64,000 nucleotides of DNA. It comes from Cognatishimia sp. 1_MG-2023 (GTDB lineage: Bacteria > Pseudomonadota > Alphaproteobacteria > Rhodobacterales > Rhodobacteraceae). Under the pieces are notes generated by a model that saw only the letters and a program-made list of their open reading frames with translations, was not told where the DNA came from and ran no database searches. This document shows positions 45,894-56,400 of this stretch, one piece after another. Numbering within the stretch: position 1 is the stretch's first letter; every line of letters begins with the position of its first letter. The position numbers and the translations under genes were made by a program. The stretch lies in contig NZ_JAUORX010000009.1 in assembly GCF_030548175.1 (NCBI RefSeq), positions 1 through 64,000 of the forward strand. Direction: 5' to 3'.

Positions 45894-46384
45894 CGCAGCT
45901 TCCCAGCCTTCTTGATCAACATCTCGCGCTTTGTGCGGCTGAGGTGATCGAAATACATACGCCCATTGATATGGTCGATTTGATGTTGAACCGACGTTGC
46001 CCAGAGACCAACAAAGTCTTTCTCTGCAGCGTCACCGTTTTCATCCATATAGCGCACTGTCACAGCCCGTGGGCGTTTGATGACGGCAGACACGCCCGGC
46101 AAGTTCGGGCTGGCCTCTTCGTGTGGGCGCAGCTCGATGGATTTATGTAAAACCTCGGGGTTAGCCATTTTCACAACCTGCCCACGTTCGCTTGACGCAT
46201 CCACGACAATCAATCGGCGCAAGACACCGATCTGATTGGCCCCCATTCCCACTCCGGGCATGGCTTCCATCGTATCGATCAAATCCTGCCAAGTCTGACG
46301 ATCTGCGTCCGAAATTTCCACGACAGGCTCTGCCGCGGTTCGAAGCCGCTTGTCGGGCCAAGGCAAGCAAGATTGAACGGCCAT
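45890..46384 (-). CDS. Peptide deformylase-like protein lacking catalytic residues
   Basis: The 164-residue protein aligns along its length with the neighbouring deformylase, but the active site is altered. Motif 1 is GVGMGANQ instead of GVGLAAPQ. Motif 2 reads EASPN in place of EGCLS, replacing the metal-ligand Cys (position 92) with Ser. Motif 3 is HQIDH in place of HEIDH, replacing the catalytic Glu (position 135) with Gln. The two His ligands remain. It is therefore likely inactive as a deformylase, or it has another role. The frame is intact and coupled to both def and fmt. Confidence 0.88.
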   Translation of the reverse strand: MAVQSCLPWPDKRLRTAAEPVVEISDADRQTWQDLIDTMEAMPGVGMGANQIGVLRRLIVVDASSERGQVVKMANPEVLHKSIELRPHEEASPNLPGVSAVIKRPRAVTVRYMDENGDAAEKDFVGLWATSVQHQIDHINGRMYFDHLSRTKREMLIKKAGKLR

Positions 46385-46893
46385 TAGCGTGCTAACTCGC
46401 GTTTCAATTTTAGTGATTTGCGCGTTATCATCTGCCGCTTCATCGGGCCAAGGTAATCAATGAATAGCTTGCCATTCAAATGATCAATCTCATGTTGAAC
46501 ACATGTCGACCAAAGCCCGTCAAAATCTTTTTCCTGCGGGTTTCCATCCATATCAATCCATCCAACGCGCACTTCTTTCGGGCGCGTAACTTCGGCAAAT
46601 TGATCCGGAATCGACAAACATCCTTCTTCGTAAACGTTCGTCTCATCCGAGGAAGACAGCACCTCAGGATTGAACATCACAGTGGGCTCTGGGGTGCCCT
46701 CTTTGACGCAATCCATCACGATCAAACGAGATAGCACACCAATTTGGGGCGCCGCTAAGCCAACGCCTGGCGCCTCGTACATGGTTTCCAACATATCTGC
46801 CGCCAATGTGCGTAGCTCGTCGCTCAGGTCAGCAACAGCATCGCATTTCTTTTTAAGGCGAGGATCGGGATGAATAAGGATCGTTTTTAGCAT
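46384..46893 (-). CDS. def: Peptide deformylase
   Basis: Def removes the formyl group from new proteins. From ATG 46893 it has 169 residues, starting MLKTILIHPDPRLKK. All catalytic motifs are intact: GVGLAAPQ (Gln50), EGCLS (Cys92) and QHEIDHLNG (His134, Glu135, His138). The longer frame to 46944 adds a poor 17-residue extension. It shares one base with the deformylase-like gene that follows (TAATG). Confidence 0.96.
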   Translation of the reverse strand: MLKTILIHPDPRLKKKCDAVADLSDELRTLAADMLETMYEAPGVGLAAPQIGVLSRLIVMDCVKEGTPEPTVMFNPEVLSSSDETNVYEEGCLSIPDQFAEVTRPKEVRVGWIDMDGNPQEKDFDGLWSTCVQHEIDHLNGKLFIDYLGPMKRQMITRKSLKLKRELAR

Positions 46894-47000
46894 GCGGCTG
46901 ACATAGGCCAAGGCGCTACTTTCTGCAACGGGTCTTGCGCTCACCTCGCTTTTGTCTAGCGTGCGGATGTCGCATTTATACCGAAATACAGGAACGTTTT

Positions 47001-48176
47001 ATGAATTTTGACGATGTCATCAACCGGGTCGGCACCGATTCAACAAAATGGGATCAAATGGAACGCGGATTCGGCGTTTCCCCAGAGAATGGCATCGCCA
47101 TGTGGATTGCCGACATGGATTTTGCAGCCCCTGAATTTCTGCAAAACGCGGCTCGCGGTTTGATTGAAAAAGCCAACTACGGCTACTTTTCAGGCCTAGA
47201 ATCGTTTCACGATTCCGTCGCTTGGTGGATGGAAACGCGTCACGGCTGGACAATTCAAGCCGATTGGACATTTATCACGTTCGGTCTTGGCCACGGTATT
47301 GCTACAGCTTTGCAGGCTTTGACAAACGAGGGTGATTGTATCGCAACGTTCACACCGGTTTACCACGAGTTTCAATCAAAGATCGAAAAGGCAGGCAGAG
47401 TGAACACTCAGCTACCTTTGAAGGTGGATGAAACGGGCAAATACCGCATGGATTTTGAGGCCTATGACGCCTTAATGACCGGCAACGAAAAAGTAATGCT
47501 TATCAGTTCACCGCATAACCCTGCGGGGCGGGTGTGGACACAAGACGAGCTGACAGCATTAGCCGACTTCTGTATGCGCCATGATTTGTATCTGGTTTCC
47601 GACGAAATCCACCACGACCTCGTCTTTCCCGGCCACAAGCACCTAACGGCAGCAATTGCCGCCCCTGAAATTCTGGACCGTTTGGTGGTGACCACTGCTG
47701 CATCCAAAACATTCAACATCGCGGGTGCTCGGACAGGCTGTGTCATCATTCCAGACGAGAAACTACGCCAGAAATTTGCAGCGTTTTTCAATCGGTTTGA
47801 TATCAGCGCAAACTTACTGGGAACGGAGTTGACCAAAGCCGCCTATTCACCAGAGGGTGCCGCTTGGGTAGATGCGCTTAACATCTATCTGCATGATAAC
47901 TATCATCTTTTTAAAGGTGTACTCGATCAGATTCCTGGCGTTTCATTAATGCCGATGGAATCGACTTATCTCTCTTGGGCTAACTTTGAGGAAACCGGGC
48001 TGAGCATGGAAGAGGTGAACAACCGAGTCTATAAAACGGCTGAGATCGTGGCCACACCTGGCAAAGGCCTGGGAAATGGCGGCGCCACATATTTGCGGTT
48101 CAATCTAGGCACGCGGCGCAGCCTTGTTGCGGAAGCAGCAGAGCGCCTATCCAACGCATTTTCGGATCTAAAGTAA
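47001..48176 (+). CDS. PatB/MalY-family PLP-dependent cysteine-S-conjugate beta-lyase
   Basis: From ATG 47001 the protein has 391 residues. It begins with the PatB pattern FDDVINRVGTDSTKWDQM and WIADMDFAAPEFLQ, and has SSPHNPAGRVW, the Asp site VSDEIHHDLVFPGHKH, and the PLP Lys in TTAASKTFNIAGARTG. Enzymes of this type cleave the C-S bond of cystathionine or cysteine conjugates. It stands alone and divergent from def. Confidence 0.9.
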   Translation: MNFDDVINRVGTDSTKWDQMERGFGVSPENGIAMWIADMDFAAPEFLQNAARGLIEKANYGYFSGLESFHDSVAWWMETRHGWTIQADWTFITFGLGHGIATALQALTNEGDCIATFTPVYHEFQSKIEKAGRVNTQLPLKVDETGKYRMDFEAYDALMTGNEKVMLISSPHNPAGRVWTQDELTALADFCMRHDLYLVSDEIHHDLVFPGHKHLTAAIAAPEILDRLVVTTAASKTFNIAGARTGCVIIPDEKLRQKFAAFFNRFDISANLLGTELTKAAYSPEGAAWVDALNIYLHDNYHLFKGVLDQIPGVSLMPMESTYLSWANFEETGLSMEEVNNRVYKTAEIVATPGKGLGNGGATYLRFNLGTRRSLVAEAAERLSNAFSDLK

Positions 48177-48196
48177 TCCAGTCGTCCGCAGCTCTA

Positions 48197-48220
48197 CGCC
48201 TTCCTGTAACCGGGAAGGCG
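48197..48220 (+). terminator. Hairpin between convergent genes
   Basis: CGCCTTCC (48197-48204) pairs with GGAAGGCG (48213-48220) around an eight-base loop, 21 bases after the PatB-type gene. There is no T tract, so it is a weak terminator candidate. Confidence 0.45.
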
Positions 48221-48277
48221 AAAGTTGCATTACCCTTGCCGCGATCATAGCCTTCGCCGCAATGCTTCGAAATCGAA

Positions 48278-48634
48278 TTACTTACTTTGGTCTGTGACCA
48301 ATCCAACAGGCGCGTTGGCATTTCGGACATAGTCCAAGGCTGGCTTATCAGCCGCTGCCGTCGCACGCTTGAACTCGTAAAACATCTCGCCATTATCTTC
48401 GACCGATGCCACGACAAGACATTGGTACAAATGCCGTGCGCCATCATACAGATCAACAAACCCTCTTAAATGCGGAGCATCTTCTACGTCCAACGTGAAT
48501 CCGTCTTCCTGAAACCGCAACACACGAAAAACCTCGTCGCCGGTTTTCACACGCAAACGATTCTTTTTCTTCAAATCCGCTTTGCGCGCAGCGTCCAGGC
48601 CCGCCTGAACATCTTTTGGAAGAAACATAGTCAT
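48278..48634 (-). CDS. Conserved small cytosolic protein, function unknown
   Basis: A 118-residue protein with no signal peptide, a basic helical start (DAARKADLKKKNRLRVKTG) and a compact beta-rich body (GFTLDVEDAPHLRGFVDLYDG in two parts; QCLVVASVEDNGEMFYEFKR). The strand pattern loosely recalls a PilZ-type barrel but the PilZ RxxxR motif is not clear, so no family is assigned. ATG 48628 (MFLP) is an alternative start. Confidence 0.65.
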   Translation of the reverse strand: MTMFLPKDVQAGLDAARKADLKKKNRLRVKTGDEVFRVLRFQEDGFTLDVEDAPHLRGFVDLYDGARHLYQCLVVASVEDNGEMFYEFKRATAAADKPALDYVRNANAPVGLVTDQSK

Positions 48635-48804
48635 TCTTTGGCTCCGTTCTGCCTAAATGGTCGCTCTAAAAGCATATTTCGTCAAGGTAGCACCAATATG
48701 ACACCCGAGTTATGTGCACAATTGCGCAACACTTCTGCGCCCAGAAGGGTTGGTTGCAGTCAGCCTACTCTCTAGGTTGTCACCAACCACTTAAGGAGAA
48801 GACA

Positions 48805-49779
48805 ATGGGTCTGCTGGTCGACGGAAAATGGACGGATCAATGGTATGACACCAAAAGTACAGGCGGGAAGTTTGTACGCTCGGTATCCCAATTCCGAAAC
48901 TGGATCACCCCAGATGGTGAAGCTGGCCCAACTGGCACAAACGGCTTTGCAGCAGAATCTGGACGCTACCATTTGTACGTATCTAATGCTTGCCCTTGGG
49001 CGCACCGCACGTTGATATTCCGCCAACTGAAAGGATTGACCAACCACATCACGGTTTCAGTGGTGCACCCTGACATGTTGTCCAATGGTTGGACTTTTGA
49101 GCAAGATGAGAATGGCGCGACAGGTGACGACCTATTTGGATATGACTTTGCTCATCAGATTTATTCACGTGCTGATCCAACATATTCTGGACGCGTCACA
49201 GTTCCAATTCTTTGGGATAAGCAGCGCAACACAATCGTTTCGAATGAAAGCGCGGAAATCATCCGCATGTTCAATAGCGCGTTCAATAACCTTACAGGCA
49301 ACACACTCGATTTTTGGCCTGAGGCCCAGCGCGATGCGATTGAGGACGTCAACGAGCGCATTTACAGCAATGTGAACAACGGCGTCTACAAATCGGGGTT
49401 TGCCACGACACAAGTTGCCTACGATGCAGCCGTTCGTCCCCTGTTTGAAACCCTGGATTGGCTCGAAGAACGCCTGGGACACAGCCGTTATCTGATGGGT
49501 GATACGCAAACTGAAGCGGACTGGCGCTTGTTCACCACATTGATCCGTTTTGACCCCGTTTACCATTTGCATTTCAAATGTAACTTAAAGCGAATTGTAG
49601 ATTACCCGAACCTCTGGGCGTACACACGGGATCTCTACCAAACGGCAGGTGTGGCAGAGACGGTGAACATGCCGCATATTGTGCGCCACTATCACTATAG
49701 CCACGAATCCATAAATCCGCATCGGATCATCCCCATTAATCCCCAAATCAACTTTCTGGAACCCCATGGCCGCGCCTGA
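48805..49779 (+). CDS. Glutathionyl-hydroquinone reductase (Xi-class GST)
   Basis: From ATG 48805, after AAGGAGAA, it has 324 residues. It matches the YqjG/Xi class: SVSQFRNWITPDG at the start, the catalytic Cys63 in SNACPWAHRT, IVSNESAEIIRMFNSAF, and the C-terminal YHLHFKCNLKRIVDYPN and NPQINFLEPHGR. Such enzymes reduce glutathionyl-hydroquinones, releasing glutathione. It is not linked to a clear catabolic operon here. Confidence 0.93.
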   Translation: MGLLVDGKWTDQWYDTKSTGGKFVRSVSQFRNWITPDGEAGPTGTNGFAAESGRYHLYVSNACPWAHRTLIFRQLKGLTNHITVSVVHPDMLSNGWTFEQDENGATGDDLFGYDFAHQIYSRADPTYSGRVTVPILWDKQRNTIVSNESAEIIRMFNSAFNNLTGNTLDFWPEAQRDAIEDVNERIYSNVNNGVYKSGFATTQVAYDAAVRPLFETLDWLEERLGHSRYLMGDTQTEADWRLFTTLIRFDPVYHLHFKCNLKRIVDYPNLWAYTRDLYQTAGVAETVNMPHIVRHYHYSHESINPHRIIPINPQINFLEPHGRA

Positions 49780-49808
49780 TGGCCTCTACACATCAATTGA
49801 AAATCGGC

Positions 49809-49839
49809 GGGCGCAGTGTCGCATCCAGTTAGTGCGCCC
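49809..49839 (+). terminator. Weak stem-loop after the reductase gene
   Basis: GGGCGCA (49809-49815) and TGCGCCC (49833-49839) can form a 7-bp stem with a 17-base loop, and flanking GGCGG/CCGCC can extend it. It lies 29 bases past the stop and 76 before cobC; it is too short to be a cobalamin riboswitch. Confidence 0.4.
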
Positions 49840-49915
49840 GTGAACCCGCCGCCTCTTCTCTTGCCAAATGCCCTAAATTCCGCGAACACAGCATCAAGTT
49901 AGCAGGTGGAACTTT

Positions 49916-50860
49916 ATGGCAGAGACAAAATCAAGAGATCACGGCGGCGGTTTGGATGCCGCAATCGCCCAATGGGGCGGAACACGTGATCAGTGGCTTG
50001 ATCTCTCGACGGGGATCAACCCAGTGCCTTATCCATTGCCCGAATTCCAAGCTCATAGCTGGACAGCGCTACCAGACAAGGCAGCGCAATCTGCTCTTAC
50101 TGACGCCGCACGAAGCTTTTGGAATGTACCAGATGACGCTGCAATCCTCGCGGCTCCCGGCGCGTCTAGCCTGATTGCACGTATCCCCACACTCTATCCA
50201 CAAAGCCAAGTCGACATCCCTCAGCCGACTTACAACGAGCACGTTGCTGCTTTCCGCGCTCAGGGTTGGGACATTTCGGATGAGGCAGAGACACGTGTTC
50301 TTGTGCACCCGAACAATCCGACCGGCCATATCTGGACATCCGCTGATTTGACCGCACCTGTCATGATCATTGACGAAAGTTTTTGTGACATTGCGCCGGA
50401 ACAGTCTCTAATCGCCCACTCAAATCAGCCGGACCGGATTATCCTAAAGAGCTTTGGAAAGTTCTGGGGGCTCGCAGGTTTGCGCCTTGGTTTCCTTATC
50501 GGCGCGCCTGATATCATTGCTAGAATGCAGGATGTGATTGGTCCGTGGGCTGTTTCCGGTCCAGCCCTTGAGGTCGGAATCCGTGCCTTAGCAGATCATA
50601 CTTGGGCCAGCGAAACCCGCGCCCGCCTATCAGTTGACTGTCTCCGCCTAGACGCGCTTATGACCCAAGCTGGCGCTAAGGTGAGTGGTGGCTGCGATCT
50701 GTTCCGGCTTTATGACGTGACGAACGCGGCTGAATGGCAAGATCGTCTCTGCCAACACCACATTCTTAGCCGCATTTTCCCATACTCTGACACATACCTG
50801 CGCCTAGGCTTGCCTACCCCGGATCGCTGGGCGCAGCTAGAAAACGCCCTAAAGGACTAA
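49916..50860 (+). CDS. cobC: Threonine-phosphate decarboxylase-type aminotransferase for cobalamin synthesis
   Basis: The 314-residue PLP enzyme has DLSTGINPVPYPLP at the start, HPNNPTGHIW and the PLP-binding Lys in LKSFGKFWGLAGLRLGF. In the cobalamin pathway this enzyme makes the (R)-1-amino-2-propanol phosphate used to attach the nucleotide loop. It sits three bases before cobD, in the common cobC-cobD pairing. Confidence 0.9.
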   Translation: MAETKSRDHGGGLDAAIAQWGGTRDQWLDLSTGINPVPYPLPEFQAHSWTALPDKAAQSALTDAARSFWNVPDDAAILAAPGASSLIARIPTLYPQSQVDIPQPTYNEHVAAFRAQGWDISDEAETRVLVHPNNPTGHIWTSADLTAPVMIIDESFCDIAPEQSLIAHSNQPDRIILKSFGKFWGLAGLRLGFLIGAPDIIARMQDVIGPWAVSGPALEVGIRALADHTWASETRARLSVDCLRLDALMTQAGAKVSGGCDLFRLYDVTNAAEWQDRLCQHHILSRIFPYSDTYLRLGLPTPDRWAQLENALKD

Positions 50861-50863
50861 GTC

Positions 50864-51772
50864 ATGGACATCGCGACAATCCTGTTCCTTGCCCTTTTGC
50901 TAGACGCTGCCCTTGGGGAACCAAAGTGGCTTTGGGACAATTTCACACATCCGGCAGTTATGATCGGAAAAGCCATTGGTTGGGCAGATGAACGCTTCAA
51001 TAAGGGTGGTTCACGCCGTTTAAATGGTGCGCTCTTGGCGATAGCTTTGATCGTAGCCAGTTGGGCGATGGGTAACGTCATCTCTTGGTTTGGTTGGCTA
51101 CCAACCCTGATTGTCGCGGCCATCCTGCTTGCACAACGTTCTTTGGTGGACCACGTCAAGGATGTTGGTGATACACTGCGTATCTCACTTGGGGACGGAC
51201 GCAAGGCCGTTGCCAAAATCGTGGGTCGCGACACAGCCGCTATGGATGAACCGGCAGTTGCACGAGCGGCCATTGAAAGTGCCGCGGAAAACCAATCAGA
51301 CGGCGTCATTGCCCCTGCCTTTTGGTTCCTAATCGGCGGCCTACCTGGGCTATTGATGTACAAGGCCGTCAATACAGCGGACTCAATGATCGGATATAGA
51401 ACGGAAAAGCACGAGGATTTCGGCTGGGCCTCAGCCCGCCTAGATGACTTGCTGAACTGGGTTCCTGCTCGTCTAACCGCCCTGTTGATCGCTGCGACTC
51501 ACAACGCTCTAGGCCGCTGGCCCGACATTAAAGAAGACGCAGGCTTTCACCGTTCCCCCAATGCAGGCTGGCCAGAATCCGCAATGGCGCAGTCGCTGGA
51601 TGTGTCGCTCAGCGGCCCGCGTTCCTACGAAGGCGAGATGCGCGAGTATCCATACGTGAATGACTTTGGTCGCAAAGACATTGGCCCAAACGACATCGAC
51701 GCCGCAACCAGCGCACTATGGCGCAGCTGGGCGCTTGGGCTGGCAATCGTTGGCCTATTCGCTCTGCTCTGA
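50864..51772 (+). CDS. cobD: Adenosylcobinamide-phosphate synthase (CobD/CbiB)
   Basis: This 302-residue membrane protein joins aminopropanol (or its phosphate) to adenosylcobyric acid. It has hydrophobic helices (TILFLALLLDAALGEPKW, IALIVASWAMGNVISWFG, TALLIAATHNAL) and conserved polar motifs HPAVMIGKAI, AAENQSDGVIAPAFWF and MYKAVNTADSMIGY. It follows cobC directly. No other cobalamin genes lie nearby in this window. Confidence 0.93.
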   Translation: MDIATILFLALLLDAALGEPKWLWDNFTHPAVMIGKAIGWADERFNKGGSRRLNGALLAIALIVASWAMGNVISWFGWLPTLIVAAILLAQRSLVDHVKDVGDTLRISLGDGRKAVAKIVGRDTAAMDEPAVARAAIESAAENQSDGVIAPAFWFLIGGLPGLLMYKAVNTADSMIGYRTEKHEDFGWASARLDDLLNWVPARLTALLIAATHNALGRWPDIKEDAGFHRSPNAGWPESAMAQSLDVSLSGPRSYEGEMREYPYVNDFGRKDIGPNDIDAATSALWRSWALGLAIVGLFALL

Positions 51773-51831
51773 CAGTTGCGGTTCAATGCGCAGATGTTAG
51801 TGTGCGCGCAAATAAAGTAATGAGGTTCCCC

Positions 51832-53001
51832 ATGCGATTTGCCCTGACACTTGCAGGCCTTTGCCTGTCCGCCACAACTGCCTTGGCAAATACGCCCTGC
51901 GGCGGCTCATTTTCCGGCTTTGTTAAAGGGCTCAAATCAGAAGCCGTCGCCCTGGGCCATTCTCAAGACACGGTTAACAAATTCTTCTCAAGTGTCGCGC
52001 AAGACAACCGCACTCTGAAGGCTGACCGCGCCCAAGGCGTGTTTCAGAAACCATTCCTAGAGTTTTCTCAGCGGCTTATCAGTTCAAACCGCTTGAATGG
52101 CGGCAAGACCAAAGGCAAACAACTAGACGCTGTATTTGACCGAATTGAACAGGAGTATGGCGTATCGCGCGGGGTGCTTCTGGCATTTTGGGCGTTCGAA
52201 ACGGACTTTGGTGGCTTCCAAGGTGACTTTAACACCCTGAACTCGCTGGTGACTTTAGCACATGATTGCCGCCGCCCAGAATTATTCCGCCCGCAAGTTT
52301 TTGCAGCGCTTGAGCTATACGAAACCGGAGATTTCTCCCCAACCAGAACTACTGGCGCTTGGGCGGGCGAAATCGGCATGGTTCAAATGCTGCCTGCCGA
52401 CATCATTGAAAACGGCGTTGATGGCGATGGTGACGGAAAAGTAAGTTTAAAAACATCAGCCACCGATGCCCTGATGTCTGGCGGTAAAATGCTGCAACAC
52501 CTTGGTTGGCAAAAGGGCCAGCCTTGGCTGCAAGAAGTGACCGTGCCTTCAAACTTGGATTGGTCACAAACCGGCTTGAACACCACCAAGACGGCATCCG
52601 ACTGGACCAAAATGGGTGTGAAGCCTCGGCAAGGGACTGTCGCGAACCTACCGGCTTCTTTGATTGTTCCGCAGGGCCGTAAAGGGCCTGCTTTCTTGGC
52701 CTACCCAAATTTCAAAGTCTACTTTGAATGGAACCAAAGCTTTATCTATGTAACCACCGCCGCCTATTTCGCCACACGCCTTGAAGGTGCTCCAGCTTAC
52801 AACGCTGGCAACCCGGAACCTGGCCTGCAAGGGCAACAAATGAAAACGCTGCAAAAGAAGCTGCAGCGTCGCGGCTATGATGTTGGTAAAATCGACGGCA
52901 TTCTGGGTGCTAAAACCCGTGATGCTGTTCAGGCAGAGCAGCAACGCCTTGGCCTGCCAGCTGACGCATGGCCGACACCAGCGTTACTAAACAAACTGTA
53001 A
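51832..53001 (+). CDS. Lytic murein transglycosylase with a peptidoglycan-binding domain
   Basis: From ATG 51832, six bases after GAGG, the protein has 389 residues and a signal peptide (MRFALTLAGLCLSATTALA). The MltB-type catalytic Glu is Glu123 in FWAFETDFGGFQG, with the helper motifs IGMVQMLPADI and YNAGNPEPGLQG. A C-terminal PG_binding_1 domain follows (MKTLQKKLQRRGYDVGKIDG). It cleaves the glycan strands of peptidoglycan in the periplasm. No lipobox is present, so it is soluble. Confidence 0.9.
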   Translation: MRFALTLAGLCLSATTALANTPCGGSFSGFVKGLKSEAVALGHSQDTVNKFFSSVAQDNRTLKADRAQGVFQKPFLEFSQRLISSNRLNGGKTKGKQLDAVFDRIEQEYGVSRGVLLAFWAFETDFGGFQGDFNTLNSLVTLAHDCRRPELFRPQVFAALELYETGDFSPTRTTGAWAGEIGMVQMLPADIIENGVDGDGDGKVSLKTSATDALMSGGKMLQHLGWQKGQPWLQEVTVPSNLDWSQTGLNTTKTASDWTKMGVKPRQGTVANLPASLIVPQGRKGPAFLAYPNFKVYFEWNQSFIYVTTAAYFATRLEGAPAYNAGNPEPGLQGQQMKTLQKKLQRRGYDVGKIDGILGAKTRDAVQAEQQRLGLPADAWPTPALLNKL

Positions 53002-53005
53002 GCAA

Positions 53006-53365
53006 TTACTCAGCTGGCCGAATTGGGAAACGAACACCTTTTTCGGTCAGCAGCATCAATCGTTCCTCTGCTTGGATGAACTGATCACAGCGCGAAAAGC
53101 CATTTACGAATTCGATGCAAACGGTGCCATCTGCCCCCAGCTCATAATATCCGTATGCCGAACCTCCATCATTGCCATAGGTGTAGGTATATCGGCCATC
53201 TTCGTAATAATATGACTGCCCATCATCAAAGAATGTAACAGTTTGTCCTACCAATCGCTTCTCTAAGGCGGGCAAAGACAACCAATCCTCGCCGTCACGT
53301 AACCTGTCATCTTGAGCAGAAGCCGCGCCAGCGAACAACATCAAACCAATCCAGAATTTTCTCAT
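53006..53365 (-). CDS. Small secreted protein of unknown function
   Basis: The 119-residue protein has a signal peptide (MRKFWIGLMLFAGAASAQ). The mature part is rich in Tyr, Gly and Asp (SYYYEDGRYTYTYGNDGG) with two Cys residues (VCIEFVNGFSRCDQF) spaced for a disulfide. No family is recognised. It is convergent with the transglycosylase gene. Confidence 0.6.
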   Translation of the reverse strand: MRKFWIGLMLFAGAASAQDDRLRDGEDWLSLPALEKRLVGQTVTFFDDGQSYYYEDGRYTYTYGNDGGSAYGYYELGADGTVCIEFVNGFSRCDQFIQAEERLMLLTEKGVRFPIRPAE

Positions 53366-53430
53366 TCATAGGCCCCTTGTTTTGACCAGCCTAGCGGATC
53401 AAATGCCAAAGGTGCGTCACGTTCAGGTGA

Positions 53431-56400
53431 TTATGCTACAAGAGTTTCGGCAGCTTTAAGGTCAACTGACACGAGCTGGCTCACGCCTTGCTCTTGCATG
53501 GTCACTCCAAATAGTCGGTCCATTCGCCCCATCGTCACAGCGTGGTGCGTAATAATTAAAAACCGCGTTTCTGTTTGACGGCACATTTCGTCCAACAGAT
53601 CACAGAAACGAGTGACATTCGCGTCATCCAACGGCGCATCAACTTCGTCCAACACGCAAATGGGGGCTGGGTTCGCCAAGAACACCGCGAAGATCAAGGC
53701 CATCGCTGTCAGAGTTTGTTCACCACCTGACAACAAAGACAAAGTCGAAAGCTTTTTGCCAGGAGGTTGGCACATGATTTCCAGGCCAGCTTCCAGCGGG
53801 TCGTCACTTTCCACCAAAACCAGATTTGCTTCGCCACCACCAAACAGGTGCTTGAACAGCATTGTAAAGTTGCTGTTCACTTGCTCAAACGCTGTCAGTA
53901 GACGCTCGCGCCCTTCAGAGTTCAGGCTAGCAATTCCAGACCGTAACGTGCGGATCGCCTCTTCAAGGTCTTGCTTCTCGGTCACCAAGGTCGCGTGCTC
54001 TTCTTGAACTTCGCGTGCGTCTTCTTCAGCCCTCAGATTGACCGCACCCAGAGCATCCCGCTGGCGCTTCAGCCGATTTACATCGGCCTCAATCGTTTGG
54101 CTGTTTGGCATGTCCTCTGGTGAAACGGACAAGCTTTCCAGCAATGTATCTGGCGTTTGCTCCATTTCATCACTGATACGTTCGGCAGCGGTTGTAACTG
54201 TCTCCCGCGCTGCATCCGTCAGCGCCTCAGCCCGCGCTCGTGCTTCACGCGCCTCAGACGCTGAACGTTCTGCATCGCGCTCTGCTTGCTCAACGGCGCG
54301 CAAAGCGGTCTCGGCCTCAGAGAGTGCGTCCGCAGCAATGCTACGACGCTCGGTCGCGTCTTCAATTGCGACTGTCAGGTCTTCACGCTTTTCCGCAATC
54401 TCCTCTGGCGCCATTTGTGCTTCGATCAGCTCTTCTTCAGAAGACGCTTTGCGTTCGGACAATTCACCACTGCGTTTCTCAGCGGTTTCTAACCGATGCC
54501 GCCAGCCAGAAATTTCTTTTTTAACCTGCTGGCTCCGCCCCAAGCGAGCCTCGCCTTCGCGCCGTAGCTCATCATGAGAAGAGCGTTTGGACATCATGGT
54601 TATGCGTGCCGCTTCCACTGCCATTTTGATGTCTTCAACAGCAGCCCGAGCGACATCTAAGTCACCCAAATCGCTCATCGCACGCTCTGCTTCTTGCAAA
54701 CGGGTCCGTGCTTCTAGGGCTTCCTCTTCGTGACGACGAACCGCATGGCCCATCGATTCCAGTTTACCTTCCGCCAAGTTGCGATCTGCTTCTGCTCGGC
54801 TCAGGGCGCGCGCCGCATCTGCAACCGCCCGGTCGGCGTCTTTGCGGGCTTCGCGCGCACGCTTGTCTGCCTCGGCAAGCACGACCAGCCGCATCTGTAG
54901 TGTTTCGTGCGCATCAACAGCACCGTCAGCCCGCGCAGTTGCCCGGGCCATTTCTTGCTTTAGTTCTTCTAGGCGGTTCAATTGCTGCAAACGCAGTGCC
55001 GCCGCACTTGGTCCATCTTCGGCCCAAGAGCGGAATCCATCCCAGCGCCACAGATCACCTTCAAGTGACACAAGGCGCTGCCCGGGTTTCAACAATGGTT
55101 GCAAGGCTAGTGCATCCTCGGGTGCCACTAGTCCGATCTGGTTCATCCGACGTTCTAAAACTTCGGGCACAGACACGTGCTGGACCAATGATGTCACACC
55201 ATTAGGCAATTCCTGAGTTTCATCATATTGCGGCAGCGTGTGCCAACCCGAGGGGCCATCTTCGTCAACTTCGGGTGCACGCAAGTCATCTGCCATCGCA
55301 GCGCCCAGCGCCTTTTCAAAACCTTGCTCAACTTGGAGCCGGTCCAAGATTTGACCACCCTCTGCTGTATCACGCTCTAGCAACTTGGCGAGCGAGGTGA
55401 CTTCAGCACGCAACGCATTCAGCTCACCTTCAGCCTCAGACCGTTCCGCCCGCGCATCCGCTTCTCGCGAATGCGTTTCGTTCCGTTCATCTTCAGCCTC
55501 GGCTAACGCTTCTTCTGCCAATGAGGCGCGCTCTATAGCCTCCTCCTCAGCTTCCTTCGCCAGATCAAATTCTTCTTCAAAACGCTCAAGCGCCGCTTTG
55601 CTCTCTGCAACGACATTCCCGGCCTTTTCGGCCTCAGCTTCGCTCTTTTCCTGCTGACGCTGTGTATCACTTAACAGTCGTTGCGCTGAATGATGCCGCG
55701 CCGCTAATCGCGCGACATCTTCCGTCAGTTCGGAAAGGTCGCTTTCCCGCTCCTGGAGCAACGACGCCGCTTCACGTGAGGCGTCTTCGGCTTCTTGAAT
55801 TCGCTCATCGTGCCCTTCCGAAGCTTTTGCCAGCTCGCGTTGCTCCCACTCCAGACGTTCAATCGTGTCTTCGGCGTCACGGTTCAGGCCAGACTCGCGC
55901 TCCATGTCGCGTGCTAACTGATCAATCCGGTTAGTCAGCGTCAAAATAATCTGGCGGGCGTGATCTTCCTGATCCTTTAAACTGTCACGCTGCACTTGCA
56001 GGCGCTGTAGGATCGCACTTGCTACGGCTTCTTCTTCACGTAACGGAGGAAGCGCCTTATCCAATTCTTCGCGACGCTTTGCAGCCTCACGAGCGGCGGT
56101 TTCAGATTGTGCCGCCGTCATTGTGCAGGCTCTTAGACCTTCTTCAGCCTTCGCACGGGTTTCCTCCGCCTCACGCCAGCGCCGGTAAAGCAGCATACCT
56201 TCGGACTGCCGTAACTCAGCGCCAATCGCTTTATATCGGGCCGCTTGCCGCGCTTGCCGCGCCAAAGACGCTAATTGGCTGGCTAACTGCTCCACCACGT
56301 CATCAACCCGCGTCAGGTTCGATTCCGCGCCCTTTAATTTCAATTCTGCTTCATGCCGCCGTTGGTACAACCCAGAAATCCCGGCGGCTTCTTCTAGAAT

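Noticed and set aside
49780-49915. Possible cobalamin riboswitch before cobC-cobD
   Set aside because: Only 136 bases are available and no B12-box-like core or the expected multi-stem layout is seen; the stem found fits a weak terminator of the upstream gene.
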